From Parabacteroides distasonis (lineage in GTDB: Bacteria; Bacteroidota; Bacteroidia; Bacteroidales; Tannerellaceae), in contig JAFBIU010000028.1 in the NCBI GenBank assembly GCA_021531775.1, forward strand, positions 1 through 44,464: a stretch of DNA of 44,464 bases, written 5' to 3'. Positions within the stretch are counted from its first letter, which is position 1. Each line of letters begins with the position of its first letter. The position numbers and the translations under genes are program-made. Below are positions 1-8,219 of this stretch, one piece after another. The notes below the pieces were generated by a model. That model was given only the letters and a program-made list of their open reading frames with translations. It had not been told where the DNA came from and did not search any database.

Positions 1-105
1 AGTCTGCTGGCTATCCGCCACACGCCCCTTGATTTCGACGGTCTGAGCCATCGCTCCCATAAAGAGACAGCCCATGAAGACTGTCAGTATCCATTTCCGT
101 AACAT
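1..105 (-). CDS. Secreted protein, N-terminal fragment (carboxypeptidase-regulatory-like start)
   Basis: Only the first 35 codons lie in the window; the gene continues beyond position 1. The start ATG at 105 opens a clear signal peptide (MLRKWILTVFMGCLFMGAMA) with probable cleavage before QTVEIKGRV. The residues VEIKGRVAD look like the start of the CarboxypepD_reg-like beta-sandwich often found at the N-terminus of Bacteroidota outer-membrane receptors and barrel proteins. The family of the remainder cannot be determined from this fragment. Confidence 0.6.
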   Translation of the reverse strand, partial: MLRKWILTVFMGCLFMGAMAQTVEIKGRVADSQQT

Positions 106-225
106 AATCTTTCCTGTTTTGAAATTTGACTTCAAAAGCAGGAGGCCTCATCTACTTTCTATCCGTTAGACGATACAACGGAAAAGATGTTACAAAAAAG
201 CGCGTTTATTTTGGGGACAAAAAAA

Positions 226-248
226 GGACATCCCACTACAGGATGTCC
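226..248 (-). terminator. Rho-independent terminator of ybeY
   Basis: The arms GGACATCC (226-233) and GGATGTCC (241-248) form a perfect 8-bp stem with a 7-nt loop. On the minus strand it is followed by a run of seven T (219-225). The ybeY stop codon (236-238) sits inside the loop, so the gene ends within its own terminator. Confidence 0.85.
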
Positions 249-670
249 GGAAACAGTTCACGCAACAGATCCAAGGCCCTGTTCTCGGCCGCCTCCATGA
301 TCTCGCGTTCGCCCGGTCCCTTGTCGTTGATGCCACACAGGTGCAGGATCCCATGAATAATGGTCCGATGCAACTCCTCCTCATACGAGGCGGCAAACTG
401 TTCGGCATTCGTGCGGACGGTATCAAGACTGATGAACAGATCGCCTGCAATCTTCGACCCACTCGTATAGTCGAACGTGATGATGTCGGTATAATAATCG
501 TGTTGCAGATATTGCCGGTTGACCTCCAAAATCTTTTCGTCCGAACAGAAAATATAACTGATGTCACCGGTCTTCTTTCCATACGAAGCCGCCACGGCCT
601 TCACCCATGTACGGATCTGCTCCTGCTGGATGGCAGGAAGTGCTATCTCTTCTGCATAAAACTGGATCAT
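236..670 (-). CDS. ybeY: Endoribonuclease YbeY (rRNA maturation factor)
   Basis: This 144-residue protein matches YbeY, a single-domain metal-dependent endoribonuclease for 16S rRNA 3'-end maturation and ribosome quality control. The hallmark metal site is seen as HGILHLCGIND, with His106 and His110 in the usual HxxxH spacing. The third ligand, a histidine in E. coli, is Asp116 here, as I recall for other Bacteroidota YbeY. The preceding residues (LHRTIIHG) and the N-terminal strand-helix pattern fit the family, and length is typical. It lies 51 bp downstream of the M16 protease on the same strand, so the two are probably cotranscribed. A terminator overlaps its stop codon. Confidence 0.93.
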   Translation of the reverse strand: MIQFYAEEIALPAIQQEQIRTWVKAVAASYGKKTGDISYIFCSDEKILEVNRQYLQHDYYTDIITFDYTSGSKIAGDLFISLDTVRTNAEQFAASYEEELHRTIIHGILHLCGINDKGPGEREIMEAAENRALDLLRELFPDIL

Positions 671-721
671 ACCTGATTTTTCTCCTTCCTTACTTCTAAT
701 TCGATTTCCTATATAAAAACA

Positions 722-1951
722 CTATTCATACACCAACGTTGTCATGCCATCCGGAGCATACACCTCATTGGCCACCTCCAAGAGCGATTCAGCCGTTATG
801 CCATCAATCTGGTCGAACACCTCCGACAAGGGTTTGTAATGGTTGTACCGCAGGTAATTCTTGCCCAATCCCAAGAAGAGCCCTTCGCGATTGTCATTGG
901 CTACCCCCAACTGCCCCTTCGCCTGTTTCTTGGCTGCCGCCAATTGAGAAGTGGTCAGCTTCACATCGCGCAACTTCGCCAGTTCCTGATGGACCAAAGC
1001 CAAGGCCTTGTCACTATTCTTCGGATCGGTTCCGAAATAGATGCTCGCCACACCCGTGTCCGTATAGGAGGTCACATTAGATTCGACCGTATAGGCCAAT
1101 CCGTGCCGTTCGCGCAAAGAGACATTCAGGCGGTTGTTCATGCCCGGACCGCCCAACAGGTTGTTCAGCAGAAAGAGCGGAATGCGTTTCGGATCATACA
1201 GGCTGTAGGCCCTTCCCCCTATCAAAACATGCGATTGATGCGTCTCTTTTTGGACCCGTTGGCATGTGGGCACAAACGCATCCGGCTCGATCCGGTTCTG
1301 CTGGACAGGTCGGGATTCGATCGGTCCCACCAACGATTCGGCCATGCGTACGATCCGACGAAAATCGGTCCGTCCCATCGAGAAAAAGAGCATATTCGAA
1401 GGCACGTAAAACCGATGCAGGAAGCCCAATCCGGCAGCCGTATCGAACCGTTCCAACGAAGTTTCATTGCCCAAGATAGGATGCCCCAAGGCATGTCCCT
1501 GAAACAGCAAATCCTCAAACTCATCAAAGATAAGTTCCGACGGACTGTCCAAATAGGAATTGATTTCATCCAGGATCACGTCCACCTCCTTCTCGATCTC
1601 CGCCTGTGGAAATTGTGAATGGAACAGCAGATCGCTCATCAGTTCGAAAGCACGTTGGAAATGCTCCTCCATGAAGACGGAATAGATGAAGGTCTCCTCC
1701 TTGGTCGTGTAGGCATTGAGGTCTCCCCCCACATGCTCCATCCGGTTCAGGATATGCCAGGAGCGACGTTTCTCCGTCCCCTTGAACAGCATGTGCTCCA
1801 CAAAGTGCGCCAATCCGAATTCCTCTGGTCCTTCGTCCCGTGTACCCGCATCCACCACAAATCCGCAATAGGAAACCGGAGAATCGACCGGCAGGTGAAC
1901 CATCCGAAGTCCGTTGGATAATGTATGCGAGAGATATTTCTGTGTTGTCAT
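722..1951 (-). CDS. M16 family zinc metallopeptidase (processing-peptidase-like)
   Basis: A 409-residue peptidase of the M16 (pitrilysin/mitochondrial processing peptidase) family. The inverted zinc motif is HFVEH at residues 49-53, in the context GLAHFVEHMLFKGT. A downstream glutamate-rich helix (EKEVDVILDEINSYLD) supplies the third ligand. The second half carries the usual non-catalytic M16 repeat, including the segment LLGGPGMNNRLNVSLRE with its terminal arginine. There is no signal peptide, so it is probably cytoplasmic. A longer reading frame begins at a TTG (1975), but that TTG lies inside a -7 promoter box; ATG 1951 is preferred. It is the first gene of an operon with ybeY. Confidence 0.93.
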   Translation of the reverse strand: MTTQKYLSHTLSNGLRMVHLPVDSPVSYCGFVVDAGTRDEGPEEFGLAHFVEHMLFKGTEKRRSWHILNRMEHVGGDLNAYTTKEETFIYSVFMEEHFQRAFELMSDLLFHSQFPQAEIEKEVDVILDEINSYLDSPSELIFDEFEDLLFQGHALGHPILGNETSLERFDTAAGLGFLHRFYVPSNMLFFSMGRTDFRRIVRMAESLVGPIESRPVQQNRIEPDAFVPTCQRVQKETHQSHVLIGGRAYSLYDPKRIPLFLLNNLLGGPGMNNRLNVSLRERHGLAYTVESNVTSYTDTGVASIYFGTDPKNSDKALALVHQELAKLRDVKLTTSQLAAAKKQAKGQLGVANDNREGLFLGLGKNYLRYNHYKPLSEVFDQIDGITAESLLEVANEVYAPDGMTTLVYE

Positions 1952-1972
1952 ACGTTCGATTTTAACGAAGGG

Positions 1973-1980
1973 CAAAGGTA
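1973..1980 (-). promoter_or_regulatory. -7 promoter box of the M16-ybeY operon
   Basis: On the minus strand this reads TACCTTTG, an exact match to the Bacteroidota -7 consensus TAnnTTTG, 21 bp upstream of the chosen start. No clear -33 TTTG was seen. Confidence 0.65.
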
Positions 1981-2044
1981 CAAATTAAACCGAGAGCGGA
2001 AAATAATTCTCACGGGCCAATGTGGCTTGTCCATTATATTTTAT

Positions 2045-2052
2045 TACATTTG
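2045..2052 (+). promoter_or_regulatory. -7 promoter box of the SIS-domain/kinase operon
   Basis: TACATTTG matches the Bacteroidota TAnnTTTG box, about 40 bp upstream of the start at 2094. A TTG at 2027-2029 could be the -33 element, but its spacing is shorter than usual. Confidence 0.55.
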
Positions 2053-2093
2053 CATGTCATAAGCGTGATACGATCACATAAAAGTCAACAAGC

Positions 2094-2720
2094 ATGTCAA
2101 GCATTAATTACAATACCATCTCTTCGATCTTGGCGCACGAGGCTGAGGCTGTCCGCCAGATACCTATTACCGACGGTTACGAAAAGGCCGTCTCCCTCAT
2201 TGTAAAACAGGTACACCGGCAAGGAGGTAAACTGATCACCAGTGGCATGGGTAAGGCTGGACAAATCGCCATGAACATCGCGACCACCTTCAGCTCGACC
2301 GGTACGCCCGCTTTCTTCCTGCATCCCAGTGAAGCGCAACATGGAGACCTGGGCATTGTACGCGAAGCCGACATCATGCTGCTGATCTCCAACTCCGGCA
2401 AGACCCGTGAGCTGCTGGAACTGGTTGACCTCACCCGAGGGCTGGTGCCCCAGATGCAGTTCATTGTCATCACAGGCAATCCCGACAGTCCTTTGGCACA
2501 CGAGGCTACCGTCTGCCTGCCGACCGGCAATCCGGCCGAGGTGTGTCCCTTGGGACTGACCCCCACCACCTCCACCACGGTCATGACCGTCATAGGCGAC
2601 ATTTTGGTGGTCAGCACCATGAAGGAGATCGGCTTCTCCAATACGGATTACGCCAAACGTCACCACGGTGGCTATTTGGGCACCAAGAGTCGCGAACAGA
2701 GTAAAACAGAAACAATATGA
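2094..2720 (+). CDS. SIS-domain sugar-phosphate isomerase (KdsD/KpsF-like, no CBS domains)
   Basis: A 208-residue protein made of one SIS fold, resembling the isomerase domain of D-arabinose-5-phosphate isomerase (KdsD/KpsF/GutQ). Family features seen are the phosphosugar loop SGMGKAGQIA near residue 52, HPSEAQHGDLG near 78-88, ISNSGKTRE near 100, and a C-terminal HHGGYLG. KdsD normally carries two C-terminal CBS domains; they are absent here. The stop overlaps the next start as ATGA (2717-2720), so it is translationally coupled to a PfkB kinase. The pair suggests a sugar-phosphate step, possibly Kdo or another keto-sugar. Substrate assignment is inference. Confidence 0.85.
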   Translation: MSSINYNTISSILAHEAEAVRQIPITDGYEKAVSLIVKQVHRQGGKLITSGMGKAGQIAMNIATTFSSTGTPAFFLHPSEAQHGDLGIVREADIMLLISNSGKTRELLELVDLTRGLVPQMQFIVITGNPDSPLAHEATVCLPTGNPAEVCPLGLTPTTSTTVMTVIGDILVVSTMKEIGFSNTDYAKRHHGGYLGTKSREQSKTETI

Positions 2721-3646
2721 GAAGAGTCATTGGCATTGGGGAAACCATCCTCGACATCATCTTCAAGGGCAACCAGCCGCACAAGGCCGTGCCCGGTGGT
2801 TCCGTCTTCAACGGGTTGGTTTCATTGGGACGTCTGGGTATTCCGGTCTCCTTCATCAGTGAGGTAGGCAACGATGCGGTCGGCCGCATCATCCGGCAGT
2901 TCATGCAGGAGAATCACATCAGCACCCAATTTGTGGATTGCTTTCCCGACGGAAAGAGTCCCATCTCGCTGGCCTTTCTGGATGCCGACAACAATGCCTC
3001 CTACAGTTTCTATAAGGACTATCCCAACGAACGGTTGGACGTGCCCTTTCCCCCCATTCAGGAAGACGACATTTTCATCATGGGCTCCTACTATTGCCTC
3101 AACCCGCAGATTCGGGAACGGGTGACCGAGTTCATCCAATATGCCCGCGACCGGAAAGCGATCATCTATTACGATCCCAACTTCCGACGCGCTCATGCCC
3201 ACGAGGCCATCCATCTGATGCCAACCGTTCTGGAGAATCTGGAGTATGCCGATATCGTCCGCGGGTCGGACGAAGACTGCCTCAACCTCTTCCAGAAGAG
3301 CGATGCCAATCGGGTCTATCAAGATCATATCCGCTACTATTGCGACCGCTTCATCCTGACGGAAGGAGCAGGAGGTGTTCACCTCTTCCAGCAAGGCAAA
3401 GAGACCCACTTCGAAGCCGACCCAATCTCGGTGGTCAGCACCATTGGAGCGGGCGACAACTTCAATGCAGGTATCCTGTTCGGACTGCTCCAGCTGGATG
3501 TCCGACGCAACGATTTGCCCCATTTGACCGAAGAAAAATGGGCCAAGATCATCCGTTGCGGCATGGATCTGGCCAGCGAAGTTTGCCAGCAATATGACAA
3601 TTATATCTCAACAGAATTTGCCCAACACTACCGGGCTCCTCTCTAA
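2717..3646 (+). CDS. PfkB-family carbohydrate kinase
   Basis: A 309-residue ribokinase/PfkB-fold kinase. The N-terminal substrate motif is GGSVFNGLVSLGRLG near residues 28-41. The anion-hole and catalytic-base motif GAGDNFNAG is at residues 244-252, with Asp247 as the expected base. YYDPNFRR (151-158) is the family's central DPN motif. Its start overlaps the stop of the SIS isomerase gene by 4 nt. It could phosphorylate fructose, a ketohexose or a nucleoside; the sequence does not decide. Confidence 0.9.
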   Translation: MRRVIGIGETILDIIFKGNQPHKAVPGGSVFNGLVSLGRLGIPVSFISEVGNDAVGRIIRQFMQENHISTQFVDCFPDGKSPISLAFLDADNNASYSFYKDYPNERLDVPFPPIQEDDIFIMGSYYCLNPQIRERVTEFIQYARDRKAIIYYDPNFRRAHAHEAIHLMPTVLENLEYADIVRGSDEDCLNLFQKSDANRVYQDHIRYYCDRFILTEGAGGVHLFQQGKETHFEADPISVVSTIGAGDNFNAGILFGLLQLDVRRNDLPHLTEEKWAKIIRCGMDLASEVCQQYDNYISTEFAQHYRAPL

Positions 3647-3672
3647 TCAGGGGAAAAGAATCGATACACAAA

Positions 3673-4749
3673 ATGAAGCGTACCATGTGGACAAAATTCA
3701 TAACCTATTGTTTCGGGCTGATCTGCTTAGCCGGCTGTTCCTCCTCGTCGGATCCCGAGATCCGTACGGTATGCCTGCGGGATGCGATCGGCAACTACAT
3801 CATCAAATGGGAAACCATCCCGAGCCTGGCTGGGACAGTCCGTATCTTTGAATCGGATGTGCCCGATCAGTTCGACGAGACCGAACCGGTTCTTCAGGCT
3901 CCCATCGACCGAGGTGTATCGACCTTCATCACCAACGACAACATTACCCGCAAATACTTCAAACTGGTTTTCAACAACCGGTACTCACAGGTCATCGGGG
4001 CACGGACCATGGCCATGGATAGCGTGCAGAACTTGCGTGACCTGGGCGGTTACCTCAACAAGAACCGGCAATCGATCCGCTGGGGACATCTCTTCCGATC
4101 GGGCCAGTTGAGTACGTTGAGCGAATGGGATGCCGACCGGCTGGACCGACTCAACTTGAAGTGCATCCTCGACTTGCGGACGGAAAGCGAACAGCAACGG
4201 GATCCGATCCGCTATACTCATGCCCCAGTCCATCACCTGCCCGTCAGCACCGGCAAACTGCAAGAGGCACACGAACGGATTGCCCGCGACCAGATCCGCA
4301 TAGGCGATGCGCTCCTCTACATGCAGGATTATTACCTGCAACTGATCACACCGGAGAACAGCCAGTCCTTGGCCGAAGCATTGGCCATGATGCGGGATTC
4401 GACCAACTTCCCCATGCTCGTGCAATGCTCGTTGGGAAAAGACCGGACAGGCTTCCTGATCGCCATGCTCCTCTATATTCTGGAGGTGCCCGAAGAGACC
4501 ATCCTGAAGGATTATGTCCGTTCGAACGAGAGCATCCGATTCGAACTGTTGGCTCCCCTAGTGCAGCACTTCAGCATGGATGCCCAAGAGGCCGTTACCG
4601 CCCTGCTCTCTGCCAACGAAGACTTCCTCCTGTTAGCCCTCGAAACCATCCGGAAAGAGTATGGCTCCATCGAGACCTACCAGCATCTCGTCCTCCACAT
4701 CGACGAAAAGGCCCGTCGCGAGATCCAAGCCAATCTGTTGGAACACTAA
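3673..4749 (+). CDS. Tyrosine/dual-specificity phosphatase lipoprotein
   Basis: A 358-residue secreted phosphatase of the bacterial Y_phosphatase3 type. The N-terminus is a lipoprotein signal with lipobox LAGC, so it is probably periplasmic or surface anchored. Residues after the anchor form a small beta-rich domain. NLRDLGGY near residue 121 is the typical entry motif of this family. The catalytic P-loop is CSLGKDR, with Cys252 and Arg258 in CX5R spacing; the residue before the Cys is Gln instead of the more common His. It follows the PfkB gene by 26 bp and may be cotranscribed. Natural substrate unknown. Confidence 0.88.
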   Translation: MKRTMWTKFITYCFGLICLAGCSSSSDPEIRTVCLRDAIGNYIIKWETIPSLAGTVRIFESDVPDQFDETEPVLQAPIDRGVSTFITNDNITRKYFKLVFNNRYSQVIGARTMAMDSVQNLRDLGGYLNKNRQSIRWGHLFRSGQLSTLSEWDADRLDRLNLKCILDLRTESEQQRDPIRYTHAPVHHLPVSTGKLQEAHERIARDQIRIGDALLYMQDYYLQLITPENSQSLAEALAMMRDSTNFPMLVQCSLGKDRTGFLIAMLLYILEVPEETILKDYVRSNESIRFELLAPLVQHFSMDAQEAVTALLSANEDFLLLALETIRKEYGSIETYQHLVLHIDEKARREIQANLLEH

Positions 4750-4757
4750 CCTACCAC

Positions 4758-4792
4758 TTAAAAACGAAAGTTACGGTTACGGTTACGCTTGG
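4758..4792 (-). repeat. GTAACC-type dispersed repeat, copy A (opposite orientation)
   Basis: Read on the minus strand, this is the same element as copies B-E: a CCAAG start, three CGTAAC units and a CTTTCGTTTTTAA end. It begins 8 bp after the phosphatase stop codon. It is the only full copy in this orientation. Confidence 0.85.
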
Positions 4793-5118
4793 TTAGGAGG
4801 AAATCCCACCCCCGTAACCGTCAAACATCCTTTGTTCAATCATACACTACTTACTACCCACAAAGGTACGTGTTTTATCCATACCCGCTCCGTTTTACTC
4901 AAAAAATGATTCTCCATTATGAGAGGATAGTTAAACACACAATTTAACATACTGTCACTTTCATTAATCCGTAACCGTAACCCGTAACTCGGTTACGCTT
5001 TTGATTTTCACTTTCGCAAAAAGGGAGGCTTCTTAGGGGAAAAATATACCCCTCAAGATGTAACTATTATTTCTTCTAAGAAGTAATATAGAATTATAAT
5101 CTAATTAGTATATATAAT

Positions 5119-5144
5119 GTACGCGCACGCGCTCGCATGCACGC
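5119..5144. other. Alternating purine-pyrimidine tract (Z-DNA-like)
   Basis: Runs such as GTACGCGCACGCGC and GCATGCACGC alternate purine and pyrimidine with a single break, just after an A/T run (TATATATAATG). Such tracts can adopt Z-DNA under negative supercoiling; any role here is unknown. Confidence 0.45.
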
Positions 5145-5463
5145 CCAAGGAGATTTCAATGAAAGTTACGGTTACGCTTGCAAGCCCGCTTCCTGGTTGG
5201 TGCACTTCCACAGTCTCACCCTCCATTTTGGAGCCTCATACGGATAAAAATGGCCTTATTTTCCCCTATCAAGCGTAACTAAGCGTAACCAAGCGTAACT
5301 CGTAACCGTAACTTTTACATCAGTTGAATGGGTTTATTCTGTGAATATATGTTAATTTAAGGCCATTTCCACTAAGAAGCATAGAGATGGGGGACAACTC
5401 GTTTTTCTGGAGTAAATGCCCATCGTTGGATGAATAAAACAGAAAAGGTACCTTGTTGGGTTG

Positions 5464-5471
5464 TATCTTTG
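5464..5471 (+). promoter_or_regulatory. Possible -7 promoter box without an assigned gene
   Basis: TATCTTTG fits the Bacteroidota -7 box and points into the tandem repeat at 5486-5547. No gene follows on the plus strand except a reading frame that is mostly antisense to the GDPD gene. A short non-coding RNA is possible. Confidence 0.35.
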
Positions 5472-5485
5472 CAGTGTGATCCTCT

Positions 5486-5547
5486 AAGGGTGAACAGAGG
5501 GGTGGAACCGGTCGTCAAGGGTGAACAGAGGGGTGGAACCGGTCGTC
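5486..5547. repeat. Tandem duplication of a 31-nt unit
   Basis: Two identical copies of a 31-nt unit beginning AAGGGTGAACAG and ending GGAACCGGTCGTC lie head to tail at 5486-5516 and 5517-5547. Confidence 0.9.
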
Positions 5548-5730
5548 AGTTATGATAACGGCCGATCAAAATTTATGACGGACTCCGCTCTTCAGTGATG
5601 CCTATCGGGACACGTAACGTCAAACTAAATTCTTTCAATCATGATCAACTACTACATCGATATGCGTTGGGAGAACGCGAACCTTGAGAATCTGACACGA
5701 ACCACCACCTTCAAGACGGGAAGAGACGGA

Positions 5731-6624
5731 TTATCTCCGTCCCTTCTGATTCAAATAGTGGATGAGTTCTGCAGGTCGATCCGTCTGAATCAAGGTGGCA
5801 CCTTGCTCCAAGAGCCAACCCCAACTACCGTCGGGATCCTCCTCTTCGACAGCACGGTCGTCATCATGACCGGCATTCAACGAGGGCCAAAGCGAATTGA
5901 GCCAGATCTTGGTGCCATTTTGCTGGATCTGCTTCATGAGGGACAAGACATCCGGTGTGACCTCCTGAAATACACATTCGATGGCAACCGGATGGATGGC
6001 TTCAAACGCTTGGATCCGTTGGGCAGCATCCGGCTGTTCCAGGTTGACAATGGGCATATAGATCACCTTGTCCAGCACATCGCCATTCTCGGCCTTCACC
6101 TTCTCGTAGGGATGACCCGACTTGATGACCACCTGATCGGTCGTACCGGTCGCCTGAAGCAGGGCATAGACCTCCTGAAAATAGTCGTAACCCTTGTCGA
6201 TGTTGATCAGGATCTTGCCGCTGGTCAACTGAAGCACCTCTTCCAAGGTAGGGATCGGATGGAGTGTCACCCGGCCCAATCCGTTCTTCAGACGGAACTG
6301 ACGCAATTCAGCCAAGGTATAGTCCGAAGGCCGGCCCTTGCCATTCGTGGTACGATCGATGGTCTCGTCGTGCATCAGCACCAAATGGCCATCTTTCGTC
6401 TTTTTCAGGTCGATCTCGATCATATCGACCCCCATCGCGATGCAATTCTTGAAGGCTTGCAACGAGTTCTCCGGTGCATTACGCCAATCTCCCCGATGGG
6501 CAATGACCGTCACTTTCTGACTGTTCGGATCCTTCAGATCACGCACTAAATCCGTGACGCGCTGTTGAGCACAGAGCGCCACGGTCCATACGAATAAACC
6601 GATTAGAAAAACAATTCTTTTCAT
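5731..6624 (-). CDS. Glycerophosphodiester phosphodiesterase, secreted
   Basis: A 297-residue GDPD-family enzyme that would hydrolyse glycerophosphodiesters to glycerol-3-phosphate and an alcohol. A signal peptide (MKRIVFLIGLFVWTVALCAQ) places it in the periplasm. Catalytic features seen are His43-Arg44 in IAHRGDW, Glu70 and Asp72 in MIEIDLKKTKDGHLVLMHD, and His85; PENSLQAF is also typical. It lies 33 bp downstream of the SusD gene on the same strand, so it is probably the last gene of a SusCD operon. This suggests that the imported substrate contains a glycerophosphodiester. A weak inverted repeat (GACGGA/TCCGTC) spans its stop codon. Confidence 0.92.
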   Translation of the reverse strand: MKRIVFLIGLFVWTVALCAQQRVTDLVRDLKDPNSQKVTVIAHRGDWRNAPENSLQAFKNCIAMGVDMIEIDLKKTKDGHLVLMHDETIDRTTNGKGRPSDYTLAELRQFRLKNGLGRVTLHPIPTLEEVLQLTSGKILINIDKGYDYFQEVYALLQATGTTDQVVIKSGHPYEKVKAENGDVLDKVIYMPIVNLEQPDAAQRIQAFEAIHPVAIECVFQEVTPDVLSLMKQIQQNGTKIWLNSLWPSLNAGHDDDRAVEEEDPDGSWGWLLEQGATLIQTDRPAELIHYLNQKGRR

Positions 6625-6657
6625 GGAATAATGATGTTATGTTGAGTGCGAAGGTAA

Positions 6658-8199
6658 TCAATATCCGGGGTTCTGATACATCCCCTCCGGATTTAATTTC
6701 CATTCATCGTATGGAATCGGATAATAAATGTCCTTTTCACCGAAATTTTGCAGGTTGGAGATACCATAATCATCCCCCTTCTTGCTATGCATATAGCTGA
6801 TCAATTCAGCCGGTGTAAAGAAGCGCAACAGATCGTACCAACGCTGGTTCTCGAAAGCCAACTCCACCCGACGTTCATGCAAGATGGCCGACTTCAAGGT
6901 CGGGAAACGGTTGGCATAGTCCGACTGCTTCATCGAAGTGGCATAGTCGGGAAGACCGGCCCGGGCACGCACCTCATTCAGGAAAGGAATGGCTTGTTCC
7001 GGCTGACCCATCGCTTCATACACTTCGGCCAACATCAGCCAGACATCCGCATAACGCAAGATGATCCAGTCATTGCCACCATAACCCAACGTACCGGCAG
7101 CCTCGCTTACATCGCGAAACTTCGTGATGTTCCAAGAGCTGTAGGAGTCCGCATAGATGACTGAATAGGCTTTCCGCAAATCCTGCTCCTCATATTCCTT
7201 GACCAGATCGGGATTGACAAAGGTTCCCATACCGGTCGAAGGATAGAGCGAATTGATGGTGATGCCTTTGGACTGGTTGTCGCGTGCCACCGAGGCATGA
7301 TAATCCTTGTCTCCCTGGATATAGACGATCTGGAACAGAATCTCCGGACAGGTCGATTTGTTGGCCACCGCATACAAGCCGGTTTGCGGCTGGTCGTCAT
7401 AGGTGATTTCGGAAAGCGAACCGAAGGTACGCATCTCATAGCAACGACGAAGGTAGGTCTCGGCCTGCTTCAGGTTCTCCTGCCGCTGACCGGCATCCAG
7501 CACATGGGCCATGGTCAGATAGACCTTGCCCAAGAGACCGGCTATGGCAGCCTTGCAGGCATGGCCTTTGTTTCCCTCGGCCGTGAAGTTGGGCAGACTG
7601 CTCTGCTCCAAGCCGAAACGAAGATCCTCCACAATCAGTCGGTAGATGTCGGCCTGAGGAACACGAACCGTATGTTCGGTAATCTCGGCAGGAGTCGAGA
7701 GATAGCTGTCAATCAAAGGAGCATCCCCCCACTTGCGGACGACATCAAAATAGACCAAGGCACGCACAAAACGGGCCTCTGCCAAGTAGTTGAGGCGAGT
7801 CGATTCGTCGGCAAAGTTGACCGTTTCGGCTCCCAAGATGGCAAAGTTACTGTTGTTGATTGCCTTGAAGAGGGCATTCCAGTGACTCTTCAGATAGGTG
7901 TTGCTGGGCAACAAAGAAAAGTCCGTAAACTGGAAGGGTTCTCCGGCAGCCGACTGGTTGTCCAGACGGCCCGTATTGTCGGAACGTTCTTCGGTATAGG
8001 CCGTACTACCTTCGCCCAGGCAATAGTCGGAACGAAGGGCCTGATAGGCACCATTGACAGCCCGCTCCACATCGTTGGCCGTCGTGAAATAGGAGGTCAC
8101 AGGAATGGCATTCGGATTCTCTTCCGTCAGGAAGTCCGAACAAGCTGACAGACTCAAGCCGGCTGTCAACAGGGATATGTAGAAAAGCGTTGTTTTCAT
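6658..8199 (-). CDS. SusD/RagB-family nutrient-binding outer-membrane lipoprotein
   Basis: A 513-residue SusD homologue. The lipoprotein signal ends in the lipobox LSAC, followed by SDFLTEENPNAIPVTSYFTTANDVERAVNGAYQAL, the usual SusD N-terminus. TPR-like helices follow (LAEARFVRALVYFDVVRKWGDAPL, AAIAGLLGKVYLTMA), and the C-terminal RagB region includes AILHERRVELAFENQRWYDLLRF. It lies 20 bp downstream of the SusC gene. It should act as the surface lid that captures ligand for the SusC channel. Ligand unknown; the operon partner GDPD hints at a phosphodiester compound. Confidence 0.95.
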   Translation of the reverse strand: MKTTLFYISLLTAGLSLSACSDFLTEENPNAIPVTSYFTTANDVERAVNGAYQALRSDYCLGEGSTAYTEERSDNTGRLDNQSAAGEPFQFTDFSLLPSNTYLKSHWNALFKAINNSNFAILGAETVNFADESTRLNYLAEARFVRALVYFDVVRKWGDAPLIDSYLSTPAEITEHTVRVPQADIYRLIVEDLRFGLEQSSLPNFTAEGNKGHACKAAIAGLLGKVYLTMAHVLDAGQRQENLKQAETYLRRCYEMRTFGSLSEITYDDQPQTGLYAVANKSTCPEILFQIVYIQGDKDYHASVARDNQSKGITINSLYPSTGMGTFVNPDLVKEYEEQDLRKAYSVIYADSYSSWNITKFRDVSEAAGTLGYGGNDWIILRYADVWLMLAEVYEAMGQPEQAIPFLNEVRARAGLPDYATSMKQSDYANRFPTLKSAILHERRVELAFENQRWYDLLRFFTPAELISYMHSKKGDDYGISNLQNFGEKDIYYPIPYDEWKLNPEGMYQNPGY

Positions 8200-8219
8200 T
8201 TGATCGAAAATAATTGTCG

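Larger units (their letters stand above)
4750..5730. repeat. Non-coding repeat-rich interval
   Basis: About 980 bp with no convincing gene. It contains one full GTAACC-type repeat (4758-4792) and degenerate pieces of it in both orientations at 4971-4997, 5161-5182 and 5271-5314. The piece at 5271-5300 is a three-fold tandem of AAGCGTAACY. CGTAAC (4983-4988) and GTTACG (4992-4997) can form a hairpin. The interval also holds an alternating purine-pyrimidine tract (5119-5144) and a tandem 31-nt repeat (5486-5547). Short reading frames through the repeats translate to VTVTVT-like runs and are not believed. Confidence 0.75.

Noticed and set aside
839-1618. 259-codon plus-strand frame
   Set aside because: It is antisense to the M16 protease, whose zinc motif and conserved blocks are unmistakable.
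4661-4909. Short frame across the phosphatase end and repeat copy A
   Set aside because: It reads through the repeat as SYGYGY and has no domain or start signal.
4750-5330. Possible CRISPR array or telomere-like array
   Set aside because: The GTAACC units are irregular, occur in both orientations and have no equal-length spacers or cas genes; a telomere would need a chromosome end.
5727-5743. Terminator at the end of the GDPD gene
   Set aside because: GACGGA/TCCGTC form only a 6-bp stem and no T-run follows on the minus strand, so it was not listed as a feature.
5641-6549. 302-codon plus-strand frame
   Set aside because: Almost all of it is antisense to the clear GDPD gene, with low-complexity His/Leu/Ile composition of a shadow frame; only its first 30 codons lie outside that gene.
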